A stretch of DNA of 57,843 nt from the NCBI RefSeq assembly GCF_900249755.1, contig NZ_LT976853.1:1206709-1264551 (forward strand), read 5' to 3'. Source of the DNA: Cupriavidus taiwanensis (lineage in GTDB: Bacteria > Pseudomonadota > Gammaproteobacteria > Burkholderiales > Burkholderiaceae). Below the pieces are notes generated by a model. That model ran no database searches and had not been told where the DNA came from. It saw only the letters and a program-made list of their open reading frames with translations. Each line of letters begins with the position of its first letter. The stretch's first letter is position 1. Positions 25,309 through 34,418 of the stretch are shown here, piece after piece. The position numbers and the translations under genes are program-made.

Positions 25309-26757
25309 TCACGCGGTGCGCGGCGGGGCGGGCGCCAAGGCAGAGAGTACCATCGCCAGCCGGTCCAGGGCAGGGTCGATATCCAGCAGGTCGATGGCGC
25401 CGAAGCCCAGCAGCAGCCCGGCACAACTGGCGGGTGGCGTGGCATAGCAGGGGTCCAGCGTGGCCAGTTCCAGGTCTGCCAGCCGCGCCATCGACACCAG
25501 CGCCTCGGTGGCCAGCGGCACCCGCAGCCGCGCCGCCAGGTGGAAGCCGGCCACCGCCGGCAGCGGCTCCAGCCACGGTGACAGGTCGCCCTGCAGCCGC
25601 GCCAGCAGCCGGGCGCGGCGCTGGGCATGGCGCGCATGCGAACGCCGGATATGGCGCAGCAGGTGGCCCTCGGAAAGGAAGCGCGCCAGCGCCTGCTGCA
25701 GCAGCGTCGGCGTGTACCAGTCCATCAGGTGCTTGACCTTGCGCGCGGCCGGCATCAGCCAGGGCGGCAGCACCACGTAGCCGCCGCGCAGGTTGGCGGC
25801 CAGCGTCTTGGAAAACGTGCCCAGGTAGACCACGCGGCCGTGCCGGTCCAGCGTCTGCAGCGCATCCAGTGCCTGGCCGCCGTAGCGGAACTCGCTGTCG
25901 TAATCGTCTTCCAGGATCACCGCATGGCGGCGCGCGGCCCAGTCGAGCAGCGCCTGGCGCCGCGCCAGGCTCATCGGCACGCCCAGCGGCGACTGGTGCG
26001 AAGGCGTGACATAGACCAGCGTGGCGTCGTTGGGCAGCGCCGCCACCACCAGTCCTTCCTCGTCGACGGGCACCGGCACGACCCGCGCGCCAAGGCCCTG
26101 GAACAAGGCGCGCGCCATCGGATAGCCGGGGTCCTCCATCGCCACCACCGCTCCCGGCCCGAGCAGCAGGCGCGCCAGCAGGTCGATGCCCTGCTGCGCG
26201 CCGCTGGTGACGAGGATGTCGGTCGGCGCGCTCTGCACGCCGCGGGTAAAGGCGATATGGCGGGCAATGGCCTGGCGCAGCGGCATCTCGCCGGCGGCGT
26301 CGGCCGGACCGGGCGCACGCGCGCGCTCGGCCGCCAGCGCCGCGCGCACGCAGCGCGACCAGGCTTCATGCGGAAAGCGCGTGGTCTCGGCCTGGCCGGG
26401 CTGGAAGGCATAGCGCGCGCCGGCTGGCGGGGCCAGGAATGGCGTCGGCACGGCCAGCCAGCGCTGCACCGCCGGCGGCAGCACCGGCGCCGCGGCAATT
26501 CGTACCGCCGGCCGCGCCAGCCCTGGCGCGACATAGGTGCCGTCGCCGACGCGCGCGTGCAGCCAGCCTTCGGCCACCAGCCGCTCATAGGCGGTGGTCA
26601 CGGTCTTGCGGGCGACGCCCAGTTGCGTGCCGAGCAGGCGCGACGGCGGCATGCGCGCGCCGGCTTCGAGCCGGCCGCCCTGGATCGCGTCGCGGATGTG
26701 GTGGACGATCTGCGCGGTCAGGTCGCCGGCGTGGTCCAGGGCCAGGTGCAGTTCCAT
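25309..26757 (-). CDS. MocR-type regulator (GntR HTH fused to aminotransferase)
   Basis: This 482-residue protein joins an N-terminal winged helix-turn-helix (about residues 10-80: GARMPPSRLLGTQLGVARKT, then RVGDGTYVAPG) to a class I aminotransferase fold. The PLP lysine is in YLGTFSKTLAANLRGG near residue 310, and the PLP-phosphate region LVTSGAQQGIDLLARLLL is near 185. MocR proteins use PLP to control vitamin B6 or amino-acid genes. It is divergent from the AhpD-like gene with 147 bases between them, which include nested inverted repeats. That neighbour is the likely target; this is inference. Confidence 0.9.
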   Translation of the reverse strand: MELHLALDHAGDLTAQIVHHIRDAIQGGRLEAGARMPPSRLLGTQLGVARKTVTTAYERLVAEGWLHARVGDGTYVAPGLARPAVRIAAAPVLPPAVQRWLAVPTPFLAPPAGARYAFQPGQAETTRFPHEAWSRCVRAALAAERARAPGPADAAGEMPLRQAIARHIAFTRGVQSAPTDILVTSGAQQGIDLLARLLLGPGAVVAMEDPGYPMARALFQGLGARVVPVPVDEEGLVVAALPNDATLVYVTPSHQSPLGVPMSLARRQALLDWAARRHAVILEDDYDSEFRYGGQALDALQTLDRHGRVVYLGTFSKTLAANLRGGYVVLPPWLMPAARKVKHLMDWYTPTLLQQALARFLSEGHLLRHIRRSHARHAQRRARLLARLQGDLSPWLEPLPAVAGFHLAARLRVPLATEALVSMARLADLELATLDPCYATPPASCAGLLLGFGAIDLLDIDPALDRLAMVLSALAPAPPRTA

Positions 26758-26777
26758 GGCGGGTGGTGTCGATCTCG

Positions 26778-26823
26778 ATTGGTCTACTGATTCTGCCGGA
26801 AATTGGCAGTGTACGGAGCCAAT
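26778..26823. promoter_or_regulatory. Nested inverted repeats between MocR and AhpD-like genes
   Basis: ATTGG (26778-26782) and CCAAT (26819-26823) flank CTGCC (26793-26797) and GGCAG (26805-26809) on one centre of symmetry. The position between divergent genes fits an operator for the MocR regulator. Confidence 0.5.
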
Positions 26824-26904
26824 GCGGGCGTCTATCTTTCGTTTCGTCGGGCGCGCACCAGTGCCCGCCCAACCGAACCACCAACCTGTCTAAGGAGATC
26901 GATC

Positions 26905-27348
26905 ATGGAAGAACGGATGAACTGGCAAGACGTGGCCCCTGACGCCTACAAGGCAATGGTCGGCGTCGAGATCTACCTGGCGCGCTGCTCGCTGGAAACC
27001 ACGCTGAAGGAACTGGTCAAGATCCGCGCTTCGCAGATCAACGGCTGCGCCTTCTGCCTCGACATGCACATCACCGACGCGCGCAAGCACGGCGAAAGCG
27101 AGCGCCGCCTGAGCCTGCTGCCGGCCTGGCGCGAGGTGGGCTGGTTCACTCCGCGCGAGCGCGCCGCGCTGGCGTGGACCGAGGCGCTGACGCTGCTGCC
27201 GCAAAGCCAGGCGCCGGATGCGGACTACCAGGCGCTGCGCGAGCAGTTCTCCGAGAAGGAAATGGCCGACCTGACGCTGCTGATCTCGGCCATCAACGCG
27301 TGGAACCGCTTCGGCGTCGGCTTCCGCCGCCAGCCGCCGGCGCTCTGA
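26905..27348 (+). CDS. Carboxymuconolactone decarboxylase family (AhpD-like) protein
   Basis: This 147-residue protein shows the AhpD core: LVKIRASQINGCAFCLDMHITDARKHGE, with the redox CxxC as CAFC near residue 48-51 and the following His. The C-terminal half has WTEALTLL and FSEKEMADLTLLISAINAWNRFGV, as expected. Members with CxxC are peroxidase-like or thiol-redox proteins. The ATG at 26905 follows AAGGAG. It is divergently transcribed from the MocR regulator, which suggests control by it. Confidence 0.92.
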   Translation: MEERMNWQDVAPDAYKAMVGVEIYLARCSLETTLKELVKIRASQINGCAFCLDMHITDARKHGESERRLSLLPAWREVGWFTPRERAALAWTEALTLLPQSQAPDADYQALREQFSEKEMADLTLLISAINAWNRFGVGFRRQPPAL

Positions 27349-27467
27349 AGCCGCCGCTGCCGCCTGCCTGACCATTGCGCGCCGGCTGGCCGATTGACAA
27401 GCCGGCGCGCGCTGCATTAGCTTCTGTTGCAGCGACTGCACATAGGGCAACCGCCGGCGGCGCCGGC

Positions 27468-28931
27468 ATGGGAGGCGGTGTGGCGATACGTCAGGAAAGC
27501 CCCTCGGCACCGGCACCGGCTGCCGATGCCACGCCGGTCGCAACCCGGCGCGAGCGCGGCAAGGCGCTGCGCCAGCAGGTGCCGCGCGGCGCGCACGAGG
27601 CCATCGGCCAGGTCGACCGTGATCCGGTCGCGCTGCTGCAGGTCAGCAGCGAGGGCCGGGTGCCCCGGCTGGTGCCGCTGCGCTACGGCCGCATGATCCA
27701 GTCCCCCTTCGCCTTTTTCCGCGGCAGCGCCATCCTGCAGGCGCACGACCTCGCCGGCACGCCCGCTTCCGGCCTGGCGATGCAGATCTGCGGCGACTGC
27801 CACCTGGCCAACTTCGGCGCCTTTGCCACGCCCGAGCGCGCGCTGCTGTTCGACCTCAACGATTTCGACGAAACCAGCCCCGGCCCGTGGGAGTGGGACC
27901 TGAAGCGTTTGTGCGCAAGCTTCGTGGTGGCGGTGCGCCACCTGCGGCACGGCGCCGGCGTGGCCGAAGACGCGGTGCGTGCGGCCGTCGGCAGCTATCA
28001 GCTGCGCATGGCCGACTACGCCGGCATGGGCATGCTCGACACCTGGTACGACCGCCTCACCTTCGACCGGCTGATCGAGGAAGAAACCTCGCCGGAGGTC
28101 CAGAAGCGCATCCGGCGCGGCATGGAGCGCGCCGCCGACCGCACCCATGAGGCGCTGCTGCCCAAGCTTGCCGAACGCATCGGCGAGCGCTGGAAGATCC
28201 TCGACGCACCGCCCGCCGTGTTCCACGTGCACGGCCAGCAGACCCTGTTCGGGCCGGGCGACGACTGGATGACCCTGGCCGATCCGGAACAGGCGATGGC
28301 GCAGGCCTTCAAGGAGTATTTGTCGACGCTGGCGCCGGACCGGCGCCGGTTGCTGGAGCACTTCACCCGCCATGACCAGGCCTTCAAGGTGGTGGGGGTG
28401 GGCAGCGTCGGCACCCGCTGCCTGATCCAGCTACTGGTGGACCAGCATGACAAGCCGCTGTTCCTGCAGCTGAAGGAGGCGACCCGCTCGGTGGTGGCGC
28501 GCTTCTACAAAGGCCCGCCGTGCGCGCACGAGGGACGGCGCGTGGTCGAGGGCCAGCGCCTGATGCAGGCCGCCAGCGACCTGTTCCTGGGCTGGACCAA
28601 GGGCCCGCGCGGGCGGCAATTTTATCTGCGGCAGCTGCGCGACATGAAGCTGTCGGCGCAGATCGAACTGATGGATGCCGACCTGCTCTGCCGCTATGCC
28701 ACGCTGTGCGGCTGGGTGCTGGCGCGGGCCCACGCCAAGGCCAGCGGCCTGGCCGCCGAAGTCAGCGGCTACCTGGGCCGCAGCGACCGCATGGCCGACG
28801 TGATGGTAGGCTATGCCAACGGCTATGCCGACCAGGTCGAACGCGACTACGACCAGTTTGTCGCCGCCTGCCGCTCGGGGCGCCTCGAAGCGCGCACCGA
28901 TGCCGACATGGCCGCGGATTTCCGCGTGTAG
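27468..28931 (+). CDS. DUF2252 family protein
   Basis: This protein of about 487 residues belongs to DUF2252, a family with a kinase-like fold and unknown substrate. Motifs are QICGDCHLANFGAF and LLFDLNDFDETSPGPWEWDLKRL (about residues 105-145), the likely nucleotide and metal region, and CGWVLARAHAKASG near 420. The N-terminal 40 residues are poorly conserved. The start is uncertain: ATG at 27468, or GTG at 27480 which follows GGAGG by four bases. It is followed by a small gene after 28 bases. Confidence 0.85.
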   Translation: MGGGVAIRQESPSAPAPAADATPVATRRERGKALRQQVPRGAHEAIGQVDRDPVALLQVSSEGRVPRLVPLRYGRMIQSPFAFFRGSAILQAHDLAGTPASGLAMQICGDCHLANFGAFATPERALLFDLNDFDETSPGPWEWDLKRLCASFVVAVRHLRHGAGVAEDAVRAAVGSYQLRMADYAGMGMLDTWYDRLTFDRLIEEETSPEVQKRIRRGMERAADRTHEALLPKLAERIGERWKILDAPPAVFHVHGQQTLFGPGDDWMTLADPEQAMAQAFKEYLSTLAPDRRRLLEHFTRHDQAFKVVGVGSVGTRCLIQLLVDQHDKPLFLQLKEATRSVVARFYKGPPCAHEGRRVVEGQRLMQAASDLFLGWTKGPRGRQFYLRQLRDMKLSAQIELMDADLLCRYATLCGWVLARAHAKASGLAAEVSGYLGRSDRMADVMVGYANGYADQVERDYDQFVAACRSGRLEARTDADMAADFRV

Positions 28932-28959
28932 TGTGACGTCCCCCGCCAGGAGTCTGCCC

Positions 28960-29271
28960 ATGACCGAAGACACCCTGCTGCAACTGATGACGGAAGTCGA
29001 GAAGGAAGACCCGATCGACTACGCCGACCTGCCGTTCGACGACGCCGCGCTGCGCCGGCTGGCCTGCCGCCTGATCGCCGAGCGCTCCAGCGAGCTGGAA
29101 GCCTCGGGCCTGCCGGTCGAGGCGCTGCTGGCGACGATGTGGGCCTCGACCGCCAAGCTGGTGCTGGAGAACCTGGTCCTGAACGCGCGCCTGCTGACGC
29201 TGCAGGGCCAGCCCGACGACGCGCGCGCGCTGATCGAGCGCATCGCCCGCCAGTCGCGCGGCGACGCCTGA
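28960..29271 (+). CDS. Small hypothetical protein
   Basis: This 103-residue acidic, all-helical protein has no recognised domain. It begins MTEDTLLQLMTEVEKEDPI and contains ALLATMWASTAKLVLENLVLNARL near residue 55-80, a moderately hydrophobic amphipathic helix. The ATG at 28960 follows CCAGGAG. It lies 28 bases after the DUF2252 gene on the same strand, so the two are likely co-transcribed. No function is proposed. Confidence 0.75.
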   Translation: MTEDTLLQLMTEVEKEDPIDYADLPFDDAALRRLACRLIAERSSELEASGLPVEALLATMWASTAKLVLENLVLNARLLTLQGQPDDARALIERIARQSRGDA

Positions 29272-29437
29272 TTCGCTGCTATCCGGCGCGACCACGCGGC
29301 GCCGTCGCCGGCCCCCCAGCCATGTGCCGCAGCCATCGCAAAGTGCGGTGCCCCCGCCGTTTCGCTAAAATACGGGTTTTCACCCAGCCGGGCCGCGGCG
29401 CGCCATGCGGCGGAGGCGGCTGACCAGGAGGATTTCG

Positions 29438-30340
29438 GTGATCAAGTGGATAATCGTCGCGGGCTACCTCGGTGCCATCCTGTATGTGCACTTCCGCGGC
29501 AAGGTGCGCCTGCGCCTGTGGCGCCAGCTGCTGGACCATTCGGCCCTGGTGGCCCCGATCAACTGCTTCATGTACGCGTTCTCGGGCGTGCCGCGCACCC
29601 CGTACATCCCGGTCGACCAGTTCCCCGACCTGGAAAAGCTGCGCGCGGCGTGGCCGGAGATCCGCGATGAAGGCCTGGCGCTGGCGGCGATGCGCAAGAT
29701 CAAGGCCGCCGACAAGAACGACGACGCGGGCTTCAATTCCTTCTTCAAATACGGCTGGAAGCGCTTCTACCTGAAGTGGTACGAGGCCCAGCACCCGTCG
29801 GCCGAGCAGTTGTGCCCCAAGACCGTGGCGCTGCTGCGCGAGCTGCCCACCGTCAAGGCGGCGATGTTCGCCGAGCTGCCGCCGGGCGGCAAGCTCAATC
29901 CGCACCGCGACCCGTTTGCCGGCTCGCTGCGCTATCACCTGGGCCTTGCCACGCCGAACGACGACCGCTGCTTTATCGAGGTCGACGGCGAGCGCCACAG
30001 CTGGCGCGACGGCGAGGGCGTGGTATTCGACGAAACCTACCTGCACTGGGCCGAGAACCGCAGCGACGCCAACCGGCTGATCCTGTTCTGCGATATCGAG
30101 CGCCCGATGCGCTACGGCTGGGCCGCGAAATTCAACCACTGGATGGGCCGCAAGGTGATGACCGCGGCCAGCTCGCCCAACGACGAGCATGACCAGACCG
30201 GCATGATCAACCGCCTGTTCCGCTTTGTCTGGCTGGGCGGCCAGTATCGCCGCCGTTTCAAGGCCTGGAACCGCCAGCTGTACTACGTGGCCAAGTTCGG
30301 CCTGATCGTGCTGGGCGTGGGACTGATCGTCTATCTGTAA
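29438..30340 (+). CDS. lpxO: Lipid A hydroxylase LpxO-like (aspartyl/asparaginyl beta-hydroxylase)
   Basis: This 300-residue Fe(II)/2-oxoglutarate enzyme is anchored by an N-terminal helix (WIIVAGYLGAILYVHF) and a C-terminal hydrophobic helix (FGLIVLGVGLIVYL). The metal-site motif is LNPHRDPFAGSLRYHL near residue 155, and the distal His is in DETYLHWAENR near 205. LpxO hydroxylates the secondary acyl chain of lipid A. The start is the GTG at 29438, because AGGAGG lies six bases before it and the length then matches LpxO. The ATG at 29405 has no such site. Confidence 0.85.
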   Translation: MIKWIIVAGYLGAILYVHFRGKVRLRLWRQLLDHSALVAPINCFMYAFSGVPRTPYIPVDQFPDLEKLRAAWPEIRDEGLALAAMRKIKAADKNDDAGFNSFFKYGWKRFYLKWYEAQHPSAEQLCPKTVALLRELPTVKAAMFAELPPGGKLNPHRDPFAGSLRYHLGLATPNDDRCFIEVDGERHSWRDGEGVVFDETYLHWAENRSDANRLILFCDIERPMRYGWAAKFNHWMGRKVMTAASSPNDEHDQTGMINRLFRFVWLGGQYRRRFKAWNRQLYYVAKFGLIVLGVGLIVYL

Positions 30341-30344
30341 GCAG

Positions 30345-30374
30345 CAAGAGAGCCGGCGCCAGCCGGCTCTCTTG
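30345..30374 (+). terminator. Rho-independent terminator after lpxO
   Basis: A 13-bp stem, CAAGAGAGCCGGC with GCCGGCTCTCTTG, closes on GCCA just after the stop codon. The T-tract is short, so termination efficiency is uncertain. Confidence 0.7.
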
Positions 30375-30400
30375 CCTTGTGGACCTGCTTCGTGCCGGAG

Positions 30401-30664
30401 ATGCCGATGCGCTTTCGTACCGCCGCCCCCGGGCTGGCCGCCGTTCTTGTCGCTGCCGCCTGCACCACCACGCCCGCCGAACCTCCCGCCAGCTCCGGCG
30501 CCGCGGTCGGCAAGCCCAACCCCGCCTCGGTCAACTGCGCGCAGCGCGGCGGCAAGCTGCAGATCGTGTCGACGCCGGCCGGCCAGACCGGCATCTGCAC
30601 CTTCCCGTCGGGCAAGCAGTGCGAAGAATGGGCACTGATGCGCGGCGAGTGCACGCCGGGCTGA
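30401..30664 (+). CDS. DUF333 family small lipoprotein
   Basis: This 87-residue protein has a signal peptide with a lipobox-like VAAAC (Cys about residue 21). The DUF333 domain follows: NPASVNCAQRGGKLQIV, then GQTGICTFPSGKQCEEWAL. The family is small, secreted or outer-membrane, with a conserved Cys pair, and was once called a hemolysin-like putative lipoprotein. Function is unknown. The start at 30401 is the first of two close ATGs (30401 and 30407). It is convergent with the GGDEF gene. Confidence 0.8.
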   Translation: MPMRFRTAAPGLAAVLVAAACTTTPAEPPASSGAAVGKPNPASVNCAQRGGKLQIVSTPAGQTGICTFPSGKQCEEWALMRGECTPG

Positions 30665-30685
30665 AGCCGCGCGTAAAACGCTGGT

Positions 30686-32197
30686 TCAGTCGCGGCGGCG
30701 TTCGTCGGAGAGCGCGGCGTAGTGGTCGCGCTTGGCCTGGTACATGCGGCTGTCGGCCAGCTTGACGATGTCGGCCAGGCGCTCGCCCTGCTGGCAGGTG
30801 GCGTGCCCGATCGAGAAACTCAGCCGCGTGCCGGGGTAGAACTGGTTGTTCAGTTCGACCACCTTGCCGATCTGCTCGACCACGGTGGCGGCGCCGCGCT
30901 CGTCGCGCCCGGGCAGCAGCACCATGAACTCGTCGCCGCCGGTGCGCGCCACGCAGGCCTGCTCGCCCACGGCCTTCTTCAGCGCCTCGCCGGTGCGGCG
31001 CAGCAGGCCGTCGCCGTCGGCGTGGCCGAACTGGTCGTTGACGAGCTTGAGCCCGTTCAGGTCGACCGCGACCACGCTGACCGGCCATGGCCCCTTGCGG
31101 CCCAGCCGCGCCAGTTCGTCCTCATAGTAGGCCCGGTTGTAGAGCTTGGTTAGCACGTCATGCTTGCCGAGGAACTCGACATAGGCCTCGGCCTTCTTGC
31201 GCGCCGTGATATCGGTCAGCGACACCAGCACCTGGTCCCAGTCGGCTTCGCGCCCGGGGAATACCGACCACTGCATGAACACGTCGACGGCGCGGCCGTC
31301 GAGCGCGTAGTTGATGACCTCGCGCTGCTGCCACAGCCGGCCATGCCACAGGTCGATCAGCTGCTCGGCAAAATGCACGCGCATGTCGTCGCGGAACACG
31401 TCGCCGAGCCGCGCCAGCAGCGTGGCCTTGCTGTCCGCGCCGAACATCAGCAGGGTCTGCTGGTTGACGTCGAGCACGCGGATTTCCTGCATGCAGCGCG
31501 AGACAAAGTCGGGATGGACGTTCAGGAAAGTGCGGAAGTCGGTGATGCCGGCGGCGCGCACTTCGTCGATCAGCACCTTGACCGCGCTGAAGTCCTCGAC
31601 CCACAGCGACACCGGCGAATGCTCGAACAGGCCCAGCGCATACTGCTCGCTGCGGCGCAGCTCGCGCTCGGTGCGCAGGCGCGGGGTGATGTCCTTGACC
31701 GACAGCAGCACGCGCTCCCAGGTCTGCTCATGGCCCGGCATCACCGTGGCCTCGAGCTGGATGTCGAGCCGCGCGCCGTCCAGCGCGTAGTTGACGGTCT
31801 GGCTGGAAAAGCCGCTGGCGCCATCCCATAGCTGGGCGAGTTCCTCGACATGCTGTTCGAACATGTCGTCGCGAAACACGGTGTCGAGGTTGGCGACCAG
31901 GTCGTCGAGGTCGGCCGCGCGGAACAGCTCCAGCGTGCGCCGGTTCACCGCGATCACGCGGATCAGCGCGGAGCATTGCGCGACCTGCCGCGGGTTGGCG
32001 CGCAGATGGGCACGCAAGTCGGTGATGCCCTGCTGGCGCCATTGCATGAAGCATTCGCGCACCGCGCTGAAGTCTTCCAGCCACAGCGATACGGGAGCCA
32101 GCTGGAACAGCGCCTGGTAGTCGTCGGGAAGGTGGCGGGCAGGGGCGTCGATACCCTGGGTGGCGGACGGCGCCACGGATGTACTGGTCAAGGCCAT
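30686..32197 (-). CDS. Diguanylate cyclase with two tandem PAS-like sensor modules
   Basis: This 503-residue protein ends in a GGDEF domain (about 345-500) with the intact motif RTGGDEFMVLL near residue 421. The upstream inhibitory RxxD site is not present at its usual position. Two similar sensor modules precede it. Each opens with PVSLWLEDFSAV or PVSLWVEDFSAV and contains NYALDG near its end (about residues 33-165 and 175-310). No membrane helix is seen, so it is cytoplasmic. The start at 32197 follows AAGGAGA. Product should be cyclic di-GMP; the sensed signal is unknown. Confidence 0.9.
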   Translation of the reverse strand: MALTSTSVAPSATQGIDAPARHLPDDYQALFQLAPVSLWLEDFSAVRECFMQWRQQGITDLRAHLRANPRQVAQCSALIRVIAVNRRTLELFRAADLDDLVANLDTVFRDDMFEQHVEELAQLWDGASGFSSQTVNYALDGARLDIQLEATVMPGHEQTWERVLLSVKDITPRLRTERELRRSEQYALGLFEHSPVSLWVEDFSAVKVLIDEVRAAGITDFRTFLNVHPDFVSRCMQEIRVLDVNQQTLLMFGADSKATLLARLGDVFRDDMRVHFAEQLIDLWHGRLWQQREVINYALDGRAVDVFMQWSVFPGREADWDQVLVSLTDITARKKAEAYVEFLGKHDVLTKLYNRAYYEDELARLGRKGPWPVSVVAVDLNGLKLVNDQFGHADGDGLLRRTGEALKKAVGEQACVARTGGDEFMVLLPGRDERGAATVVEQIGKVVELNNQFYPGTRLSFSIGHATCQQGERLADIVKLADSRMYQAKRDHYAALSDERRRD

Positions 32198-32388
32198 TCT
32201 CCTTGTTCTTGTTGTGGAGGCGTGCGGCGGCCGTGGGCTACCCATGCGCGGGCAACCGATGCGACGGGATCTCCGGGGACCAGCCGGGCAGCCGCCTGCG
32301 CACCAGCGCGTTAGGATAGGCGAGCCGCCGGCAAAAGGGGAGGGCTGTTGCAAATCGGCGCCGTGCCCGGCAACGGGATGCGCGGCGC

Positions 32389-33825
32389 TCAGCCAGCCAG
32401 CCGCTGCACGATCGCGGCGAGCGTGCCGAGCGCGCGCTCGATCTGCACGGAGCGCGGCGCACCGCAGTTGATGCGCAGGCAGTGGTCGAAGCGCCCGGCG
32501 TTGGAGAACATCACGCCCGGCATCACGCGGATGCCCGCCTGCAGGGCCTGGTCGAACACGGCCTCGGACGAGACCTGCGCGGGCAGCTCCACCCACAGGT
32601 GCATGCCGCCGCGCGGCGCGCCCAGCCGCGTGCCGGCGGGAAAGCTGGCGCTGATCGCCTGCGTGAACCACTCGCGCTGCGCGCGCAGCCGCGTGCGCAG
32701 CCGGCGCAGGTGGCGGTCGTGCGCGCCCGATGCCAGGAAATCGGCGGCGGCCATCTGCGACAGCATCTCGTTGGGCCGCGACAGCCCGAACTTCAGCATC
32801 TCGACGCGCGCCTGCCATTTGCCCGCGGCAATCCAGCCCAGCCGCATGCCCGGCGCCAGCACCTTGTGCAGCGACGCGCAGTGGATCACGTTGCCGCTGC
32901 CGTCCCAGGCCTTGGCCGCGGCCGGCGGCGCGTCGCTGTCGGCGGTGGCCGAGAAGCAGTCGTCCTCGATCAGCGCGATGCCGCGCGCCTCGCACCATTG
33001 CACCAGCCGCGCCTTGTGCGCGTCGGGCATGATGCAGCCGAGCGGGTTCTGCAGGTTGGGCACCACCGCGACCGCGCGGATGTTGTCGTAGTGCTGCGCG
33101 GCCAGCTCCAGCGCCTCGAGCGAGATGCCGGTCTGCGGGCTGCACGGGATTTCCAGCGCGCGCATGCCCAGGCTTTCCAGGATCTGCAGCAGGCCGTAGT
33201 AGGTGGGCGACTCCACCGCGATCACATCGCCCGGGCCCGCCACCGCGCGCAAGGCCAGGTTCAGCGCCTCGGTGCACCCGTTGGTGATGACGATCTCTTC
33301 CGGGGCCAGCTGCACGCGGTTGCGCAGCGCCTGCCGCGCGATCGCGGCGCGCAGCGGCTGGTAGCCATCGGGCTCGACGCCTTCGCCGAACAGCTGCGGA
33401 TGCCGGCGCAGCGCGCGTGTCGCGGCAGCGCGCAGGGCTTCGGTGGGATAGAGCGAGGGCGCGCAGTAGGCGCCGCCCAGGTTGGTGTGGACCGGTTCGT
33501 GCTGGGCGCGCGCGAGCAGGCCGGAAATGCGCTGGTGGATGCCGACGTACTGGGCCGGGTCGGGCAGCGCGGCGGCGGGCTCCGACAGCGCGGCCAGCGC
33601 GGCGCGCGGCGGCACGGCCACGAAGTAGCCGGAGCGCGGCCGCGCTTCGAGCAGGCCGTCGCTTTCCAGCTGCCGGCACGCCTGCAGCGCGGTCGACAGG
33701 CTCACGCCGTGCAGCGCCATCAGCGCGCGCACCGACGGCATGCGGTCGCCGGCGCCGAGCGTGCCGGAGTCGATGGCGCGGCGGTAATGGCCGGCAAGCT
33801 GGCGGTAGAGCGGGATGGTATCCAT
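32389..33825 (-). CDS. MocR-type regulator (GntR HTH fused to aminotransferase)
   Basis: This 478-residue MocR protein has an N-terminal winged helix-turn-helix (about 5-75: GDRMPSVRALMALHGVSLST and ARPRSGYFVAVPP). A fold-type I aminotransferase domain follows, with the PLP lysine in CASLHKVLAPGMRLGWI near residue 310 and NGCTEALNLALRAV near 180. The ATG at 33825 matches the family N-terminus; the frame is open to 33921. It is divergent from a DUF2917 gene, with a 9-bp inverted repeat in between, suggesting autoregulation and control of that neighbour. Confidence 0.9.
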   Translation of the reverse strand: MDTIPLYRQLAGHYRRAIDSGTLGAGDRMPSVRALMALHGVSLSTALQACRQLESDGLLEARPRSGYFVAVPPRAALAALSEPAAALPDPAQYVGIHQRISGLLARAQHEPVHTNLGGAYCAPSLYPTEALRAAATRALRRHPQLFGEGVEPDGYQPLRAAIARQALRNRVQLAPEEIVITNGCTEALNLALRAVAGPGDVIAVESPTYYGLLQILESLGMRALEIPCSPQTGISLEALELAAQHYDNIRAVAVVPNLQNPLGCIMPDAHKARLVQWCEARGIALIEDDCFSATADSDAPPAAAKAWDGSGNVIHCASLHKVLAPGMRLGWIAAGKWQARVEMLKFGLSRPNEMLSQMAAADFLASGAHDRHLRRLRTRLRAQREWFTQAISASFPAGTRLGAPRGGMHLWVELPAQVSSEAVFDQALQAGIRVMPGVMFSNAGRFDHCLRINCGAPRSVQIERALGTLAAIVQRLAG

Positions 33826-33860
33826 GGCGGCATCGTGGCGCGGCGGGCCGCATCGGTACA

Positions 33861-33885
33861 GATACAGAGGCGGGGGCTCTGTATC
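33861..33885. promoter_or_regulatory. 9-bp inverted repeat, likely MocR operator
   Basis: GATACAGAG (33861-33869) and CTCTGTATC (33877-33885) are perfect inverted repeats separated by seven bases. They lie 35 bases before the MocR start and 115 bases before the DUF2917 gene. Dyad symmetry and location fit the operator of the adjacent regulator. Confidence 0.65.
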
Positions 33886-34000
33886 GTAACAGGCAGGGAT
33901 CCTGGTTGCTGTTCCGGTCAACGCAACCGGCCGGTGTGCCTGCCGCGGGCGCGAGGCGGTCGATAGGCTGGAGTCCTGTGCCTGCTACCGGAGTCCTGCC

Positions 34001-34351
34001 ATGCCAAGCGATCTCGACTACCCCTCGATCACCATGCCACTGCCGGCCGGCCAGGCCTTGCGGCTGCACGTGGCGGCCGGAACCGTGCTGCACGCGGCGG
34101 CGGGCGACATGGCGCTGGCCGGGCCGATGCAATGGCTCGCCGGCCAGTGCCACGTGCCGCTGCGGCGCCTGCGCGCGGGCGACACCTGGATCGCGCCCGC
34201 GCGCGGCTGGCTGACGGTGTCGGCAAGCCGCAGCGGGGCGTTGTCGGTCACGGCGCCGCCGGGGTGGCTGGCGCGCCTGCGGGCGCGGCTGGCATGGCGC
34301 TGGCAGCCGGCCTTGCTGCGGATTCCCGACCCGGCGCGCCAAAAACGATAA
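34001..34351 (+). CDS. DUF2917 domain protein
   Basis: This 116-residue protein matches the DUF2917 pattern: an N-terminal LPAGQALRLHVAAGTVLHAAAGDMAL, then LRAGDTWIAPARGWLTVSA, a small beta-rich domain. It ends in a basic tail. The ATG at 34001 follows GGAG. It is divergent from the MocR regulator, an arrangement I associate with beta-proteobacterial DUF2917 genes. Function is unknown; a ligand-binding cupin-like fold is possible. Confidence 0.8.
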   Translation: MPSDLDYPSITMPLPAGQALRLHVAAGTVLHAAAGDMALAGPMQWLAGQCHVPLRRLRAGDTWIAPARGWLTVSASRSGALSVTAPPGWLARLRARLAWRWQPALLRIPDPARQKR

Positions 34352-34418
34352 AATTGCGCTCCGGCCGGCCTGGCACATTGGTGTGCCCAACCCCCCGGCC
34401 GCAGTTCCCGGGTCCCCC

